The notes: generated from the sequence alone by a model not told the origin. A stretch of 64,000 bases of DNA from Pseudomonas sp. GGS8 (GCF_024168645.1 NZ_JALJWF010000001.1:2347001-2411000), one strand, 5' to 3'; counted from the stretch's first letter, positions 11,067 through 19,422 are shown. Numbers and translations are program-made.

Positions 11067-12131
11067 ATGGCACTTATCAGCATGCGCCAGATGCTGGACC
11101 ACGCAGCCGAGTTCGGCTACGGCGTTCCAGCCTTCAACGTCAACAACCTTGAGCAGATGCGCGCCATCATGGAAGCCGCTGACAAGACTGACTCCCCGGT
11201 GATCGTCCAGGCTTCGGCCGGTGCTCGCAAATACGCAGGCGCCCCGTTCCTGCGTCACCTGATCCTGGCGGCCATCGAAGAATTCCCGCACATTCCGGTG
11301 TGCATGCACCAAGACCACGGCACCAGCCCTGACGTCTGCCAGCGCTCCATTCAACTGGGCTTCAGCTCGGTGATGATGGACGGTTCCCTGGGCGAAGACG
11401 GTAAGACCCCGACCGACTACGACTACAACGTGCGCGTTACCCAACAAACCGTAGCCATGGCTCACGCCTGCGGCGTATCGGTAGAAGGCGAACTGGGCTG
11501 CCTGGGCTCGCTGGAAACCGGCATGGCCGGTGAAGAAGACGGCATCGGCGCCGAAGGCGTTCTGGATCACAGCCAAATGCTGACCGACCCGGAAGAAGCC
11601 GCGGACTTCGTCAAACGCACCCAAGTCGACGCCCTGGCCATCGCCATTGGCACCAGCCACGGCGCGTACAAGTTCACCAAGCCGCCTACCGGCGACGTGC
11701 TGGCCATCGACCGCATCAAAGAAATCCACAAACGCATCCCGAACACCCACCTGGTGATGCATGGTTCGTCTTCGGTTCCGCAAGAGTGGCTGGCGATCAT
11801 CAACCAGTACGGCGGCGACATCAAAGAAACCTACGGTGTACCGGTTGAAGAAATCGTCGAAGGCATCAAGCACGGCGTGCGCAAGGTCAACATCGATACT
11901 GACCTGCGTCTGGCGTCCACCGGTGCGATGCGTCGGTTGATGGCGACCAACCCGAGCGAGTTTGATCCGCGTAAGTTCTTTGGCGCGACTGTGACGGCGA
12001 TGCGTGATGTGTGTATCGCTCGTTATGAAGCGTTTGGTACTGCCGGTAATGCTTCGAAGATCAAGCCGATCTCGTTGGAAGCGATGTTCCAGCGTTACCT
12101 GAAAGGCGAGTTGAACGCTAAGGTGAACTAA
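11067..12131 (+). CDS. fba: Class II fructose-bisphosphate aldolase, 354 aa
   Basis: A zinc-dependent aldolase that cleaves fructose 1,6-bisphosphate or condenses its two trioses. The metal site is visible as the CMHQDHG motif (His-Asp-His pattern near residues 80-85), the later GTSHGAYKF and VMHGSSS zinc/phosphate loops, and an NxDxDLR segment near residue 275. Length and C-terminal tail ([11 protein letters not shown]) match the Calvin-type subgroup common in Pseudomonas. GGGAGAG precedes the ATG. The last 30 bp of the gene are repeated exactly 1.76 kb downstream, beyond the hipBA genes. Confidence 0.96.
   Translation: MALISMRQMLDHAAEFGYGVPAFNVNNLEQMRAIMEAADKTDSPVIVQASAGARKYAGAPFLRHLILAAIEEFPHIPVCMHQDHGTSPDVCQRSIQLGFSSVMMDGSLGEDGKTPTDYDYNVRVTQQTVAMAHACGVSVEGELGCLGSLETGMAGEEDGIGAEGVLDHSQMLTDPEEAADFVKRTQVDALAIAIGTSHGAYKFTKPPTGDVLAIDRIKEIHKRIPNTHLVMHGSSSVPQEWLAIINQYGGDIKETYGVPVEEIVEGIKHGVRKVNIDTDLRLASTGAMRRLMATNPSEFDPRKFFGATVTAMRDVCIARYEAFGTAGNASKIKPISLEAMFQRYLKGELNAKVN
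12100..12129 (+). repeat. Left copy of the fba 3'-end direct repeat (att-like)
   Basis: The last codons of fba. These 30 bp recur without mismatch at 13862-13891, and the match resumes for five bases after one mismatch. The two copies bracket the hipBA module. Confidence 0.9.
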
Positions 12132-12159
12132 GCCTTAGAATTTGACCCGTGTTGTGAAG

Positions 12160-12183
12160 AACCCGCCGAGAGGCGGGTTTTTT
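12160..12183 (+). terminator. Rho-independent terminator of fba
   Basis: Perfect 8-bp stem AACCCGCC with loop GAGA, followed by a T run. The same hairpin recurs at 13921-13944. Here it also faces the 3' end of hipA on the other strand. Confidence 0.9.
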
Positions 12184-12210
12184 CTGGGCAGGGATTTTTG
12201 CGCACAATAA

Positions 12211-13410
12211 CTACCCAAAAGTCAGAGAAAATGGCGCTGCCACTTGCTCAATGGCACTGACCACATGAGGCGCCTGTTCCCGATACTCAGGATAGCGTTC
12301 AAGTACTGCTTCAACCGAGGCAAGCAATTGCTGAATGCGCTCCTGAGGTCGCTCGATCTCACAGGTGCGCGCAAACTCAAGCAGTCCTTGCCGCGAGGCA
12401 AACATTGACTTGTTGCCCGCCAGATCCAAAGCCAAAACATCTTCCGGAATATAGGCCGTGGTGTTAACGATGTCGTAGGCCGGCGCCAGGCGTGCATCGC
12501 GTTGCGTAGGATCGGAATAGAGCAATCCGAAGTTTTTCAAATGAGCGTCGCCATTCCCGACAATACAGCTCAGGGCAACGCTATCGAAGAGTTGATCAAG
12601 GGAGGTGCGTAAATGCTTAGTCGGGCAGAACACACGAATAGCCTTGGCGATTGCCGCATAGCTTTTGCTGTACTTCTGGTTAGCCGATAGCCCCATCAAC
12701 ACCGCCATGTCTTCAAATCCAATTGGGTTGAGCTGGTCGTCGCGATCAAAGCGACGCATGACAAACAGCTTGGCATTATCGGAAAGGTAAAACGGCGGAA
12801 CGGGAATACCGGCCTCCTTCGCAATGGACATGCAAAGGAACTCGTTGATTGCCAGACCGGGAAATTCGTCTCGGCCACTTTTGATAATCAGGTCCGAGGT
12901 TTTCGATGTCACCCGTGGCAATCCGGTTTCCAGGCGTTCCGGTACCAACACTTTGGGTTGAACGCCAGAAATGCCGGCACGCAGGATGTAGCGATCAAGA
13001 ATGTCAGCGAAGATATCTTCCGTGCCGTCCCATGTCAGAATCTCTTCGAGTTTCTCCCCCGGAAATTGTTGCTCCTCCAGCAAGGCGTCAACCGTTTCAG
13101 ACCGCAGTTGCACCCTGCCAATGGGCGAAGTGCTGCCGGAAAGCGCCAGCAAAAGCATCGGATCGACATTCACGGTCTTAGCCAATCGATTGCGCAGTTG
13201 CTCCAATACATAGCCTTCCGGCAGATTCATCTGAAAAACAGGATGGAGTTCGCGCCGACGAAACTCGTCATGCCTTACTGGCATCGACAAGCTGATAGCC
13301 ATTTCTGGCGATGCATCTTCGTGATAACGGAATGTGAAGTCTTCGGCATCGCTGAAAAGCCTGCCGCTACGCCCCTCAGGCGTGCTGACTTTGAGAGAGG
13401 ACATCTTCAT
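12211..13410 (-). CDS. hipA: HipA-family serine/threonine kinase toxin, 399 aa
   Basis: Toxin half of a type II system. Kinase features are intact: an activation/phosphate-binding loop SGVQPK (148-153, with the Ser that HipA proteins autophosphorylate), the catalytic segment GNGDAHLKN (285-293, Asp288) and the metal-binding AYDIV (311-315). Classical HipA phosphorylates glutamyl-tRNA synthetase and causes growth arrest and persistence; the target here is inferred. The start overlaps the hipB stop by four bases (ATGA), so translation is coupled. Base composition looks less GC-rich than its neighbours, which fits horizontal acquisition together with the flanking fba repeats. Confidence 0.88.
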   Translation of the reverse strand: MKMSSLKVSTPEGRSGRLFSDAEDFTFRYHEDASPEMAISLSMPVRHDEFRRRELHPVFQMNLPEGYVLEQLRNRLAKTVNVDPMLLLALSGSTSPIGRVQLRSETVDALLEEQQFPGEKLEEILTWDGTEDIFADILDRYILRAGISGVQPKVLVPERLETGLPRVTSKTSDLIIKSGRDEFPGLAINEFLCMSIAKEAGIPVPPFYLSDNAKLFVMRRFDRDDQLNPIGFEDMAVLMGLSANQKYSKSYAAIAKAIRVFCPTKHLRTSLDQLFDSVALSCIVGNGDAHLKNFGLLYSDPTQRDARLAPAYDIVNTTAYIPEDVLALDLAGNKSMFASRQGLLEFARTCEIERPQERIQQLLASVEAVLERYPEYREQAPHVVSAIEQVAAPFSLTFG

Positions 13411-13658
13411 TCGAATAAATCCCCAAGCTCTTCAAGGGTCGGCATAGCAGCTGGAACGACAGCAAGCTCACAATCCAGAGCGCCAAGGACGCGCGCATAG
13501 GCGATCATGCCGACAGACAGAGTACCTTTCTCTACTGCGATGACTTTGTATCGTGTCAGTCCCGCGAGGTCGGCAAGCTGTGCTTGCGTCAGACCGCGAT
13601 TTATACGTTTTTCGCGTATTTGGTTGCCGAGACGGCTGATCAACAGAAAATAATCCAT
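13407..13658 (-). CDS. hipB: HipB-like XRE-family antitoxin, 83 aa
   Basis: A small Cro/C1-type DNA-binding protein. The helix-turn-helix is GLTQAQLADLAGLTRYKVIAVEKG (about residues 22-45), followed by a short hydrophobic tail (ALDCELAVVP). It should neutralise HipA and repress the operon. The ATG at 13656-13658 has GGAAGCGGA upstream; a GTG six codons earlier is possible. The gene precedes hipA and overlaps it. A palindrome at 13688-13705, just upstream, is a likely operator. Confidence 0.85.
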   Translation of the reverse strand: MDYFLLISRLGNQIREKRINRGLTQAQLADLAGLTRYKVIAVEKGTLSVGMIAYARVLGALDCELAVVPAAMPTLEELGDLFE

Positions 13659-13687
13659 GTTCCGCTTCCGTAACACTCATAGCTGAA

Positions 13688-13705
13688 TGTAGCGTATACG
13701 CAACA
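13688..13705. promoter_or_regulatory. Candidate HipB operator palindrome
   Basis: TGTaGCGTATACGCaACA, an 18-bp palindrome with a perfect 10-bp core and one mismatched pair, 30 bp upstream of hipB. Its place suggests autoregulation by HipB. Confidence 0.6.
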
Positions 13706-13804
13706 TGTTATCAACGTCGTATCTAAGTCCACGGCCATCGGCGACACGGGATCGTAGAGCGTCAAAACCCACCAACGCATCCCGACACCGACGAAAGGAA
13801 ACAC

Positions 13805-13836
13805 CCATTAGCCGGTCTCGAGTCAGGTTAATGGGC
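13805..13836. repeat. Imperfect 32-bp palindrome upstream of hipB
   Basis: CCCATTAGCC ... GGTTAATGGG arms around a CTCGAG core, with three mismatched pairs. A T-rich stretch follows on the plus strand, so it may work as a terminator for reads entering from hipBA's far side, or be a recombination site of the insert. The rest of 13706-13861 shows no credible gene. Confidence 0.45.
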
Positions 13837-13861
13837 GTCCTTTTGTTTGTTCTTTGGTATT

Positions 13862-13891
13862 TGAAAGGCGAGTTGAACGCTAAGGTGAACT
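13862..13891 (+). repeat. Right copy of the fba 3'-end direct repeat (att-like)
   Basis: An exact 30-bp copy of the end of fba, in the same orientation, closing the hipBA insert. It still encodes the [11 protein letters not shown] tail in frame with a stop but has no aldolase gene before it. Confidence 0.9.
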
Positions 13892-13920
13892 GAGCCTGAG
13901 CGTTAAGCTGCGTTGATAAA

Positions 13921-13944
13921 AACCCGCCGAGAGGCGGGTTTTTT
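13921..13944 (+). terminator. Second copy of the fba terminator
   Basis: Same AACCCGCC-GAGA-GGCGGGTT hairpin and T run as at 12160, at almost the same distance (30 versus 31 bp) from the repeated fba tail. The DNA between tail and hairpin has diverged in the two copies. Confidence 0.88.
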
Positions 13945-13986
13945 ATTGGGGGCAAGTTTGCTTGCCTCGCACCAGTCGAGCCGCGA

Positions 13987-14349
13987 TTACTCTTTCGGTT
14001 CGACGTGATCCAGCGCCTGATTCACCGCCAGTTCACCGAGCATGACCACTTGCGCAATGCCCAGTAGGGTCTTGCGATGTGAGGTTTCCAGCAGCGCGGC
14101 GAAATTGTTGAGCATGAGGGTGGCCGACCCGAGTGTTTCGCTGGCGTTGGCCAGCAGGGCTTCGGTGTTGTACTTCGGATTGGCCAAGTACATGGGCTCG
14201 GGTTCGTGGGTGGTGGCCATGATCTGGGCGGCCGGGTTGAGGTAATGGTCGAGGGCGCGCTCGGCGGCTTCGTAGAATTTTTTTGAATCGGGGGATTCGT
14301 AGGGGGATGCCGGGTCTGTGACCGGCGGATTTGGAGTTGGTTTGAACAT
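13987..14349 (-). CDS. DUF6124 family protein, 120 aa
   Basis: A small soluble protein of the Pseudomonas-restricted DUF6124 type, recognised by its opening MFKPTPNPP, the SPYESPDSKKFYEAAERALDHYLNP block and a helical C-terminal half (ANASETLGSATLMLNNFA...GIAQVVMLGELAVNQALDHV). No signal peptide or catalytic motif is visible, and its function is unknown. It is preceded by an unusually long and structured untranslated region (14350-14700). The start at 14347-14349 is chosen from the family N-terminus; the nearest purine-rich site, GAGAGG, lies 12 bp upstream, farther than usual. Confidence 0.75.
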   Translation of the reverse strand: MFKPTPNPPVTDPASPYESPDSKKFYEAAERALDHYLNPAAQIMATTHEPEPMYLANPKYNTEALLANASETLGSATLMLNNFAALLETSHRKTLLGIAQVVMLGELAVNQALDHVEPKE

Positions 14350-14600
14350 TGGAATGGTATACCTCTCAGTAGAGCCGCAACCAATCTCGCTACTAAACGA
14401 AATGGGTGGCAGCTGTGCGCAAGTTAGTAGACCGGACACCAATCCAAAATCCGGCGCACCCTAGGGCGCCATGCGCACAGCCACCATCAAGCGCAGGCGT
14501 AAGCCTGACTGAATGGCACTTGTGCAGCCATTGAGGAAAGGTAGAGCGGGCTACTAAACCCGATCACTGCGAATCAGTGACACGAATCAAGTTACCGATG
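14350..14600 (-). promoter_or_regulatory. Structured leader region of the DUF6124 gene
   Basis: Read on the minus strand, this stretch contains a CAGGC-TTAC-GCCTG hairpin, a long stem joining 14472-14485 with 14405-14421 (14 pairs, 3-nt bulge) and an inner GGCGC/GCGCC hairpin. Two GTTTAGTAG copies (14390-14398 and 14551-14559 on the plus strand as CTACTAAAC) flank one complementary CTACTAAC (14423-14432), allowing alternative pairing. No gene is seen here. Confidence 0.5.
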
Positions 14601-14717
14601 GCCTCCCAGACGCACAAGTCGGCGGATTCTGGCGTACCTGTAGGCGGTGACGCAAGCCGTTGTAGGCCTCATGAAGTAACGCTGAGTGTCTTTAAACGTT
14701 GGCGTTTAAGTGGGGGC

Positions 14718-14850
14718 TGTGGCGAGGGGGCTTGCCCCCGTTCGGCGGCGTGGCCGCCGTAAACTGGGTGGCGCGGTGCATCAGCAGGAATGGGGTGGCA
14801 GGGTTTGGGGCTGCTATCGCAGCCCAACGGGGGCAAGCCCCCTCACCACA
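14718..14850. repeat. REP pair, GTGGCGAGGGGGC class
   Basis: Inverted units TGTGGCGAGGGGGCTTGCCC and its complement with an internal GGCGGC/GCCGCC hairpin. It lies between the lyase gene and the DUF6124 leader. Confidence 0.9.
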
Positions 14851-14888
14851 ATGGGTGGATTCCTACGAGGCTATGGAGGATCGTCGCC

Positions 14889-15557
14889 TTAGATATCGTG
14901 ATCGATATCCAGCTTGCTGAACGTCACTTCCCCGCCTTCAGTGGTGTACCCGGTGTTGTCCTGCACATAAACCCCAGCCTTGAAGTACAACAGTTTGTCA
15001 CGCCACATCGTGCTGATGTCGGTGTCCCACTGGTAGCCCGCCGCGCTGATGCCCAATGCACCACCCGGGCTGAGGTGGATGAGGTAGGAGAATTCCTGAT
15101 TGAGTTTCACGCCGGTGGCGATGGTGATGACCCGGGCGGTGTCGTCGTCGGGGTGCATGCGGACTTTGGCGACGATGTTGCCGGTCGCGCTGTAGTCCTT
15201 GTATTGATACTCGACCTTCACCATGGGCTTCTGGCTGTTGAAGGCGTGGATCTGGCCAATGACGATCTTGCCCGAGCTGGGCACCTGGCTGACCGAGAGG
15301 GTGGCACGCAGGGAGTTGTCTGCGTCAGGGTAGTACCAGTTTTTCAGCGTGCCGTTGCTGTAGGTTTCGCGCAGTTCGGTGCGCGGGTAGATCGCGTTTT
15401 CGGTTTTGGAGCCGGTTACCGGGGACCAGAAAAACAAGGTGCCGGTGTCGGAGTGGAAGTATTGATCCTTGAAACCGTCTACCAGCTTGGCTGTTTCGAC
15501 GGTGTACGGCGGACTGCCGACAGGAACGCTGAGGTTCCAGGTTGCGAGATCGATCAT
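14889..15557 (-). CDS. Polysaccharide lyase family 7 (alginate lyase-like), 222 aa
   Basis: A single PL7/alginate-lyase-2 domain. The three conserved strands of the active groove are present: RTELRE (59-64), QIH (102-104) and YFKAGVY (191-197), which carry the Arg, Gln/His and Lys/Tyr used for beta-elimination of uronate polymers. Length is that of a stand-alone catalytic domain. No signal peptide is visible at the predicted start (GGAAG sits 8 bp upstream), so it is cytoplasmic or exported by a non-Sec route. The substrate is probably alginate or a similar beta-linked polyuronate. It is monocistronic. Confidence 0.85.
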   Translation of the reverse strand: MIDLATWNLSVPVGSPPYTVETAKLVDGFKDQYFHSDTGTLFFWSPVTGSKTENAIYPRTELRETYSNGTLKNWYYPDADNSLRATLSVSQVPSSGKIVIGQIHAFNSQKPMVKVEYQYKDYSATGNIVAKVRMHPDDDTARVITIATGVKLNQEFSYLIHLSPGGALGISAAGYQWDTDISTMWRDKLLYFKAGVYVQDNTGYTTEGGEVTFSKLDIDHDI

Positions 15558-15876
15558 AATTCAAGCTTCCACATTTTTTACTGCACGTGCGTGCCAGAAG
15601 CTCTAGCTCGCGCCTTCTAGGCGGTCTTTATAAGCGCTGAAAGCCTGTTTGTTAATGCCCGTCCGGCAGTTGGTTGGCGTCAACATCCTGTCGAAATGCC
15701 ATCCTTCCCGGTTTATAAGGCTTGTAGGACTTACCGTTAGTCGGCTATATGAAACTTTACCGAAGTGATAGCAAACCAGCGGCTTCTGCTTTCCTGGATC
15801 CGGGTCTAGAGTGAAGTCGCATATGTGACCGGTTTTAACAAAAGGCCGGCCTGACGTCCCGAACAAGAGATGCAGC
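15558..15876. other. Intergenic region between PL7 lyase and the GGDEF-EAL gene
   Basis: A 319-bp divergent promoter region. I see no clear palindrome, RNA or gene. An open frame here (15603-15911, minus) has no family resemblance and overlaps the next gene. Confidence 0.5.
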
Positions 15877-18000
15877 ATGGAATGCGCACAACCTACGCCA
15901 GCTGAAGGCAACTCAATCCTGTTAATTGTCGATGATTACCCTGAAAACCTGATCAGCATGCGTGCGTTGCTACAACGCCAGGACTGGCAGGTCATGACCG
16001 CGGCTTCCGGTTTTGAAGCCCTTGGCCTGTTACTCGAACACGATGTCGACCTGGTGCTGCTGGATGTGCAGATGCCGGGCATGGACGGTTTCGAAGTGGC
16101 GCGCTTGATGCGTGGCAGCCAGCGAACCCGTCTCACGCCAATCATTTTTCTTACCGCCAACGAACAATCCCAGGATGCCGTGATCAAGGGCTACGCCAGT
16201 GGCGCGGTGGACTACCTGTTCAAACCGTTCGACCCGCAAATTCTCAAACTCAAAGTCCAGGCCCTGCTCGAGCACCAGCGTAATCGCCGCGCGTTGCAGC
16301 GGTTGAGCCATGATCTGGAAGTGGCCCGAGCCTTCAATGCCTCGGTGCTGGACAATGCGGCCGAAGGCATTCTGGTGGTGAGTGAGGACGGGCTGATTCG
16401 CTTCGCCAACCCGGCGATGTCTCGCTTGCTCAATGCCACGGTGAACGACCTGCAAGGCAAAGAGTTTCTGGATTTCCTGCAAAAACCGCACATCCCGATC
16501 TGGGCCGATTCCGAGTTGTTTGCCGGTTACAAACGCGGTGAAACCCTGCGCCTGCACGATGCGCTGCTGCGCACCGCGCCCGGTCAGCAAGTGCCGGTGG
16601 CGTTGTCTTGCGCGCCGTTACCCGCCGAACAACATGCGATGGTGGTGACGGTGCTGGATATGTCGGTGGTGCACCATCTGCATCAGCAGCTTGAGTTTCA
16701 GGCAGTGACCGATCCTCTGACCGGGCTGCTCAATCGGCGGGGGTTCTACCAGACTGTTGAAAATCTGCTGCTGCGCGGTGAACGGTCCGACAGCACCTGG
16801 GTGCTGTTGTACCTGGACCTCGACGGTTTCAAACGGGTCAATGATTCTCTCGGCCACGATGCCGGTGACCGGGTGCTGCGCTGGGTGTCCGAGCAGTTGA
16901 AGGCTTGTCTGCGGCCCTTCGATATTCTGGCGCGGATGGGCGGCGATGAGTTCACTGCGCTGCTGGATCTTGAACTTCCCGAGCAGGCGGCAAAGATTGC
17001 CGAGAAACTCATCGAGCGGGTGTCGATCTGTCAGCAGATCGAAGGCATGGACATCGCCTTGGGCGCCAGTATCGGCATCGCCACTTATCCCGATTGCGGG
17101 GCTAATCTGGACGGGCTGATGCGCGCTTCCGACATTGCCATGTACGAAGCCAAACGCGCCGGGCGTCAGCAATATCGCTTCTACGATCACGAAATGAACG
17201 GTCGGGCGCGCTCGCGGCTGATGCTTGAAGAAAGCGTGCGCACGGCCATCGAGAACCGCGATTTCAACCTGGTGTATCAACCCCAGGTAGCGATTGCCGA
17301 TGGCCAGATCCGCGGGTTCGAAGCGTTGCTGCGCTGGCAGCACCCAAGTGTCGGCGATGTGCCGCCAGGGCTGTTTTTGCCGTTGCTGGAAGAGGCGCGG
17401 TTGATCAGTCGCCTGGGAAGCTGGATTTACCATCGCGGGGCCAAACAGCGAAAAGCCTGGGAAACCTTGTTTGCCGAAGACCTGGTGCTGGGCGTCAGTT
17501 TGAGCAATACGCAATTCGGTTTGCCCAATCTGGTCACCGAGCTGCGTCAGGTGCTGGAACGCCATGGCCTGAAGCCGCAGCAGCTGGAAGTCGAGGTCAC
17601 GGAAGAGGCCTTGATGTCTAACCCCGACGAGACCCGCAAACAACTGCGTTTGCTGCGCAATCTGGGGGTGCGGGTGGCGCTGGATGACTTCGGCTCCGGG
17701 GCTTGTTCGCTGGCGCATTTGCGCGACCTGGAACTGGACACGCTAAAGCTCGACCGGCATTTGATCGCCCGGTTGCCGGGCTCCGAACGGGATGCGGCGC
17801 TGGCACGCAGTGTCATCGATTTGTGCAAACGGTTAGGTCTGCTGGTGATCGCCGAAGGGGTTGAAACGGTGGCGCAATATGAGTGGTTGCAAGCCAACGG
17901 TTGCCAATATGTGCAGGGCTTTCTGGTGGCGCGGCCGTTGATGGCCGAGGACACCGGTCACTTTGTCGAGCCGTTCGACTGGGGCGCGCTGACGAGTTGA
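15877..18000 (+). CDS. Response regulator with PAS, GGDEF and EAL domains, 707 aa
   Basis: A cyclic-di-GMP signalling protein. Domains in order: receiver (about 12-130, phospho-acceptor Asp63 in LLDVQMPGMDG, conserved KPF), PAS (about 150-260), GGDEF (about 285-440) and EAL (about 460-700). The GGDEF motif (355-359) is intact and preceded by an RxxD inhibitory site (RPFD, 346-349), so diguanylate cyclase activity is plausible. The EAL motif (482-484) and the later acidic, DDFG, Lys and Gln positions are present, but the Asn of the usual NxSA metal-binding stretch is Ser541. Phosphodiesterase activity is therefore doubtful. No membrane segment is present, and no histidine kinase gene is adjacent. 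Confidence 0.92.
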   Translation: MECAQPTPAEGNSILLIVDDYPENLISMRALLQRQDWQVMTAASGFEALGLLLEHDVDLVLLDVQMPGMDGFEVARLMRGSQRTRLTPIIFLTANEQSQDAVIKGYASGAVDYLFKPFDPQILKLKVQALLEHQRNRRALQRLSHDLEVARAFNASVLDNAAEGILVVSEDGLIRFANPAMSRLLNATVNDLQGKEFLDFLQKPHIPIWADSELFAGYKRGETLRLHDALLRTAPGQQVPVALSCAPLPAEQHAMVVTVLDMSVVHHLHQQLEFQAVTDPLTGLLNRRGFYQTVENLLLRGERSDSTWVLLYLDLDGFKRVNDSLGHDAGDRVLRWVSEQLKACLRPFDILARMGGDEFTALLDLELPEQAAKIAEKLIERVSICQQIEGMDIALGASIGIATYPDCGANLDGLMRASDIAMYEAKRAGRQQYRFYDHEMNGRARSRLMLEESVRTAIENRDFNLVYQPQVAIADGQIRGFEALLRWQHPSVGDVPPGLFLPLLEEARLISRLGSWIYHRGAKQRKAWETLFAEDLVLGVSLSNTQFGLPNLVTELRQVLERHGLKPQQLEVEVTEEALMSNPDETRKQLRLLRNLGVRVALDDFGSGACSLAHLRDLELDTLKLDRHLIARLPGSERDAALARSVIDLCKRLGLLVIAEGVETVAQYEWLQANGCQYVQGFLVARPLMAEDTGHFVEPFDWGALTS

Positions 18001-18045
18001 ATTCGCTACACTGGCGACCTCTTCGTGACGCGTGTTGCCGCTCCA

Positions 18046-18537
18046 ATGACTGTGTTGAAATACCTCCAGGCCTATCCCGCCGCGTTGCAGGACCAGGTGC
18101 GTCAGCTGATCGCCGAAGGTCGGCTGGGCGATTACCTGAGCCAGCGCTATCCGGAAAAACACGGGGTGCAGAGCGACAAGGCGCTATACGCCTATGCCCT
18201 GGACCTCAAGCAGGAATACCTGCGTAACGCCCCGGCCATCGACAAGGTGTTGTTCGACAACCGCCTGGACCTGACCCACCGCGCGCTCGGTCTGCACACC
18301 GCGATCTCACGGGTGCAGGGTGGCAAGCTCAAGGCCAAGAAAGAAATTCGCATCGCCTCGCTGTTCAAGGACGCGGCGCCGCAGTTTCTGAAAATGATCG
18401 TGGTGCACGAGCTGGCGCACTTCAAAGAGTCGGATCACAACAAGGCGTTCTACAAGCTGTGCGAGCACATGTTGCCGGGGTATCACCAGGTGGAGTTCGA
18501 TTTGCGGGTGTACCTGACGTGGCGGGATATGCACTGA
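18046..18537 (+). CDS. YgjP-like (WLM/M48-type) metallopeptidase domain protein, 163 aa
   Basis: A small cytosolic protein with a zinc-protease signature HELAH (121-125) and a third ligand candidate His131 in ESDHNKAF, the arrangement of the YgjP/DUF45 family. The N-terminal 80 residues are helical. The peptidase substrate is unknown for the family. The ATG at 18046 was taken; a GTG at 18025 is in frame. It starts 45 bp after the GGDEF-EAL gene and is followed 31 bp later by a small winged-helix gene, so the three may be co-transcribed. Confidence 0.75.
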   Translation: MTVLKYLQAYPAALQDQVRQLIAEGRLGDYLSQRYPEKHGVQSDKALYAYALDLKQEYLRNAPAIDKVLFDNRLDLTHRALGLHTAISRVQGGKLKAKKEIRIASLFKDAAPQFLKMIVVHELAHFKESDHNKAFYKLCEHMLPGYHQVEFDLRVYLTWRDMH

Positions 18538-18568
18538 ACAAATCTGCTAATTAATCGGGAGCGCATGG

Positions 18569-18865
18569 ATGGACGTGAGCAAGACCAAGAGCAGCTTCTA
18601 CCGCCGATTGTACGTGGCGTACCTGATCGACAGCGGGCTGGCCAGCAGCGTCCCGGCGTTGACCGAGGTGACCGGCATGCCTCGGCGCACGGCCCAGGAC
18701 ACCATCGCGGCGTTGGCGGATCTGGATATCATTTGTGAATTCGAGCAGGAAGAAGGCGCGCGCAACCATGCGGGACGCTATCGGATTCGCGAGTGGGGGG
18801 CGATTGATCGGGGGTGGATCGAGCGTAATCTGCGGCAGATTAAAGCGGTGCTGGAGTATCCCTGA
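18569..18865 (+). CDS. Small winged helix-turn-helix protein, 98 aa
   Basis: A one-domain DNA-binding protein of the HTH_43 type. Residues 8-60 (FYRRLYVAYLIDSG...VPALTEVTGMPRRTAQDTIAAL) form the helix-turn-helix and the following GRYRIREWG forms the wing. No ligand domain is present. The target is unknown. It sits downstream of the YgjP-like gene on the same strand. Confidence 0.75.
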   Translation: MDVSKTKSSFYRRLYVAYLIDSGLASSVPALTEVTGMPRRTAQDTIAALADLDIICEFEQEEGARNHAGRYRIREWGAIDRGWIERNLRQIKAVLEYP

Positions 18866-18891
18866 GGTTTTGCGGTGTTGCAGATGACGCC

Positions 18892-18956
18892 TTCGCGGGC
18901 AAGCCTCGCTCCTACAGGGGGTTCACTGTTCCTGTGGGAGCGGGCTTGCCCGCGAT
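18892..18956. repeat. REP pair between convergent genes
   Basis: Inverted GGGCTTGCCC-class units with several mismatches in the left arm (GCCTCGCTCCTACA). It lies between the winged-helix gene and elaA, which converge on it. Confidence 0.88.
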
Positions 18957-18963
18957 GAGGCCC

Positions 18964-19422
18964 TCAAGGACGACGCATCCCGATATGCGGAATCTCATCC
19001 TCCAGGTATTCCTCACCCACCACCACAAACCCGTACCGCCCGTAGTACCCCTGCAAATGCGCCTGTGCCGAGAGGTAGATAGGCACCTCGGGCCAGTGCT
19101 TCTCGGCCTGTTTCAACGCCTGGTTCATCAACTCATGCCCAAGCCCGGCACCGCGTGCCTGGGGTGCAATGATCACTCGGCCAATCACCACGTCGCCGCC
19201 TTGTAATTCCGGGTCGAGCAAGCGTAGGTAGGCCATCAGCCGATCCCCGTCCCAACCCATCAAATGGCAGGTGTCACCTTCCAGGTCCTGACCATCGACG
19301 TCTTGATAAGCGCATTTTTGCTCGACGATGAACACCTCGGCGCGCAACTGCAAAATGGCGTACAGCTGCTCTTTGCCCAGATCGCTGTGGTGTTTGCAGA
19401 CCCAATCGATTGTCATCTTCAC
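18964..19422 (-). CDS. elaA: ElaA-type GNAT acetyltransferase, 152 aa
   Basis: A GCN5-related N-acetyltransferase of the ElaA group. It has an N-terminal LRAEVFIVEQKCAYQDVDGQD block typical of ElaA and the acetyl-CoA-binding motif RVIIAPQARGAGLGHELM (about residues 80-98), followed by YLSAQAHLQGYYGRYGF. It is cytosolic and its substrate is unknown. The second Met (MTIDW) is an equally likely start. The 250 bp between this gene and the divergent binding-protein gene show no recognisable element. Confidence 0.85.
   Translation of the reverse strand: MKMTIDWVCKHHSDLGKEQLYAILQLRAEVFIVEQKCAYQDVDGQDLEGDTCHLMGWDGDRLMAYLRLLDPELQGGDVVIGRVIIAPQARGAGLGHELMNQALKQAEKHWPEVPIYLSAQAHLQGYYGRYGFVVVGEEYLEDEIPHIGMRRP

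Noticed and set aside
13677..13955. 92-codon frame upstream of hipB
   Set aside because: It runs through the fba-tail repeat, terminator and palindrome in antisense and has no ribosome site; better explained as non-coding DNA of the insert.
15603..15911. 102-codon frame before the GGDEF-EAL gene
   Set aside because: No ribosome site, no family resemblance, and it overlaps the regulator start.
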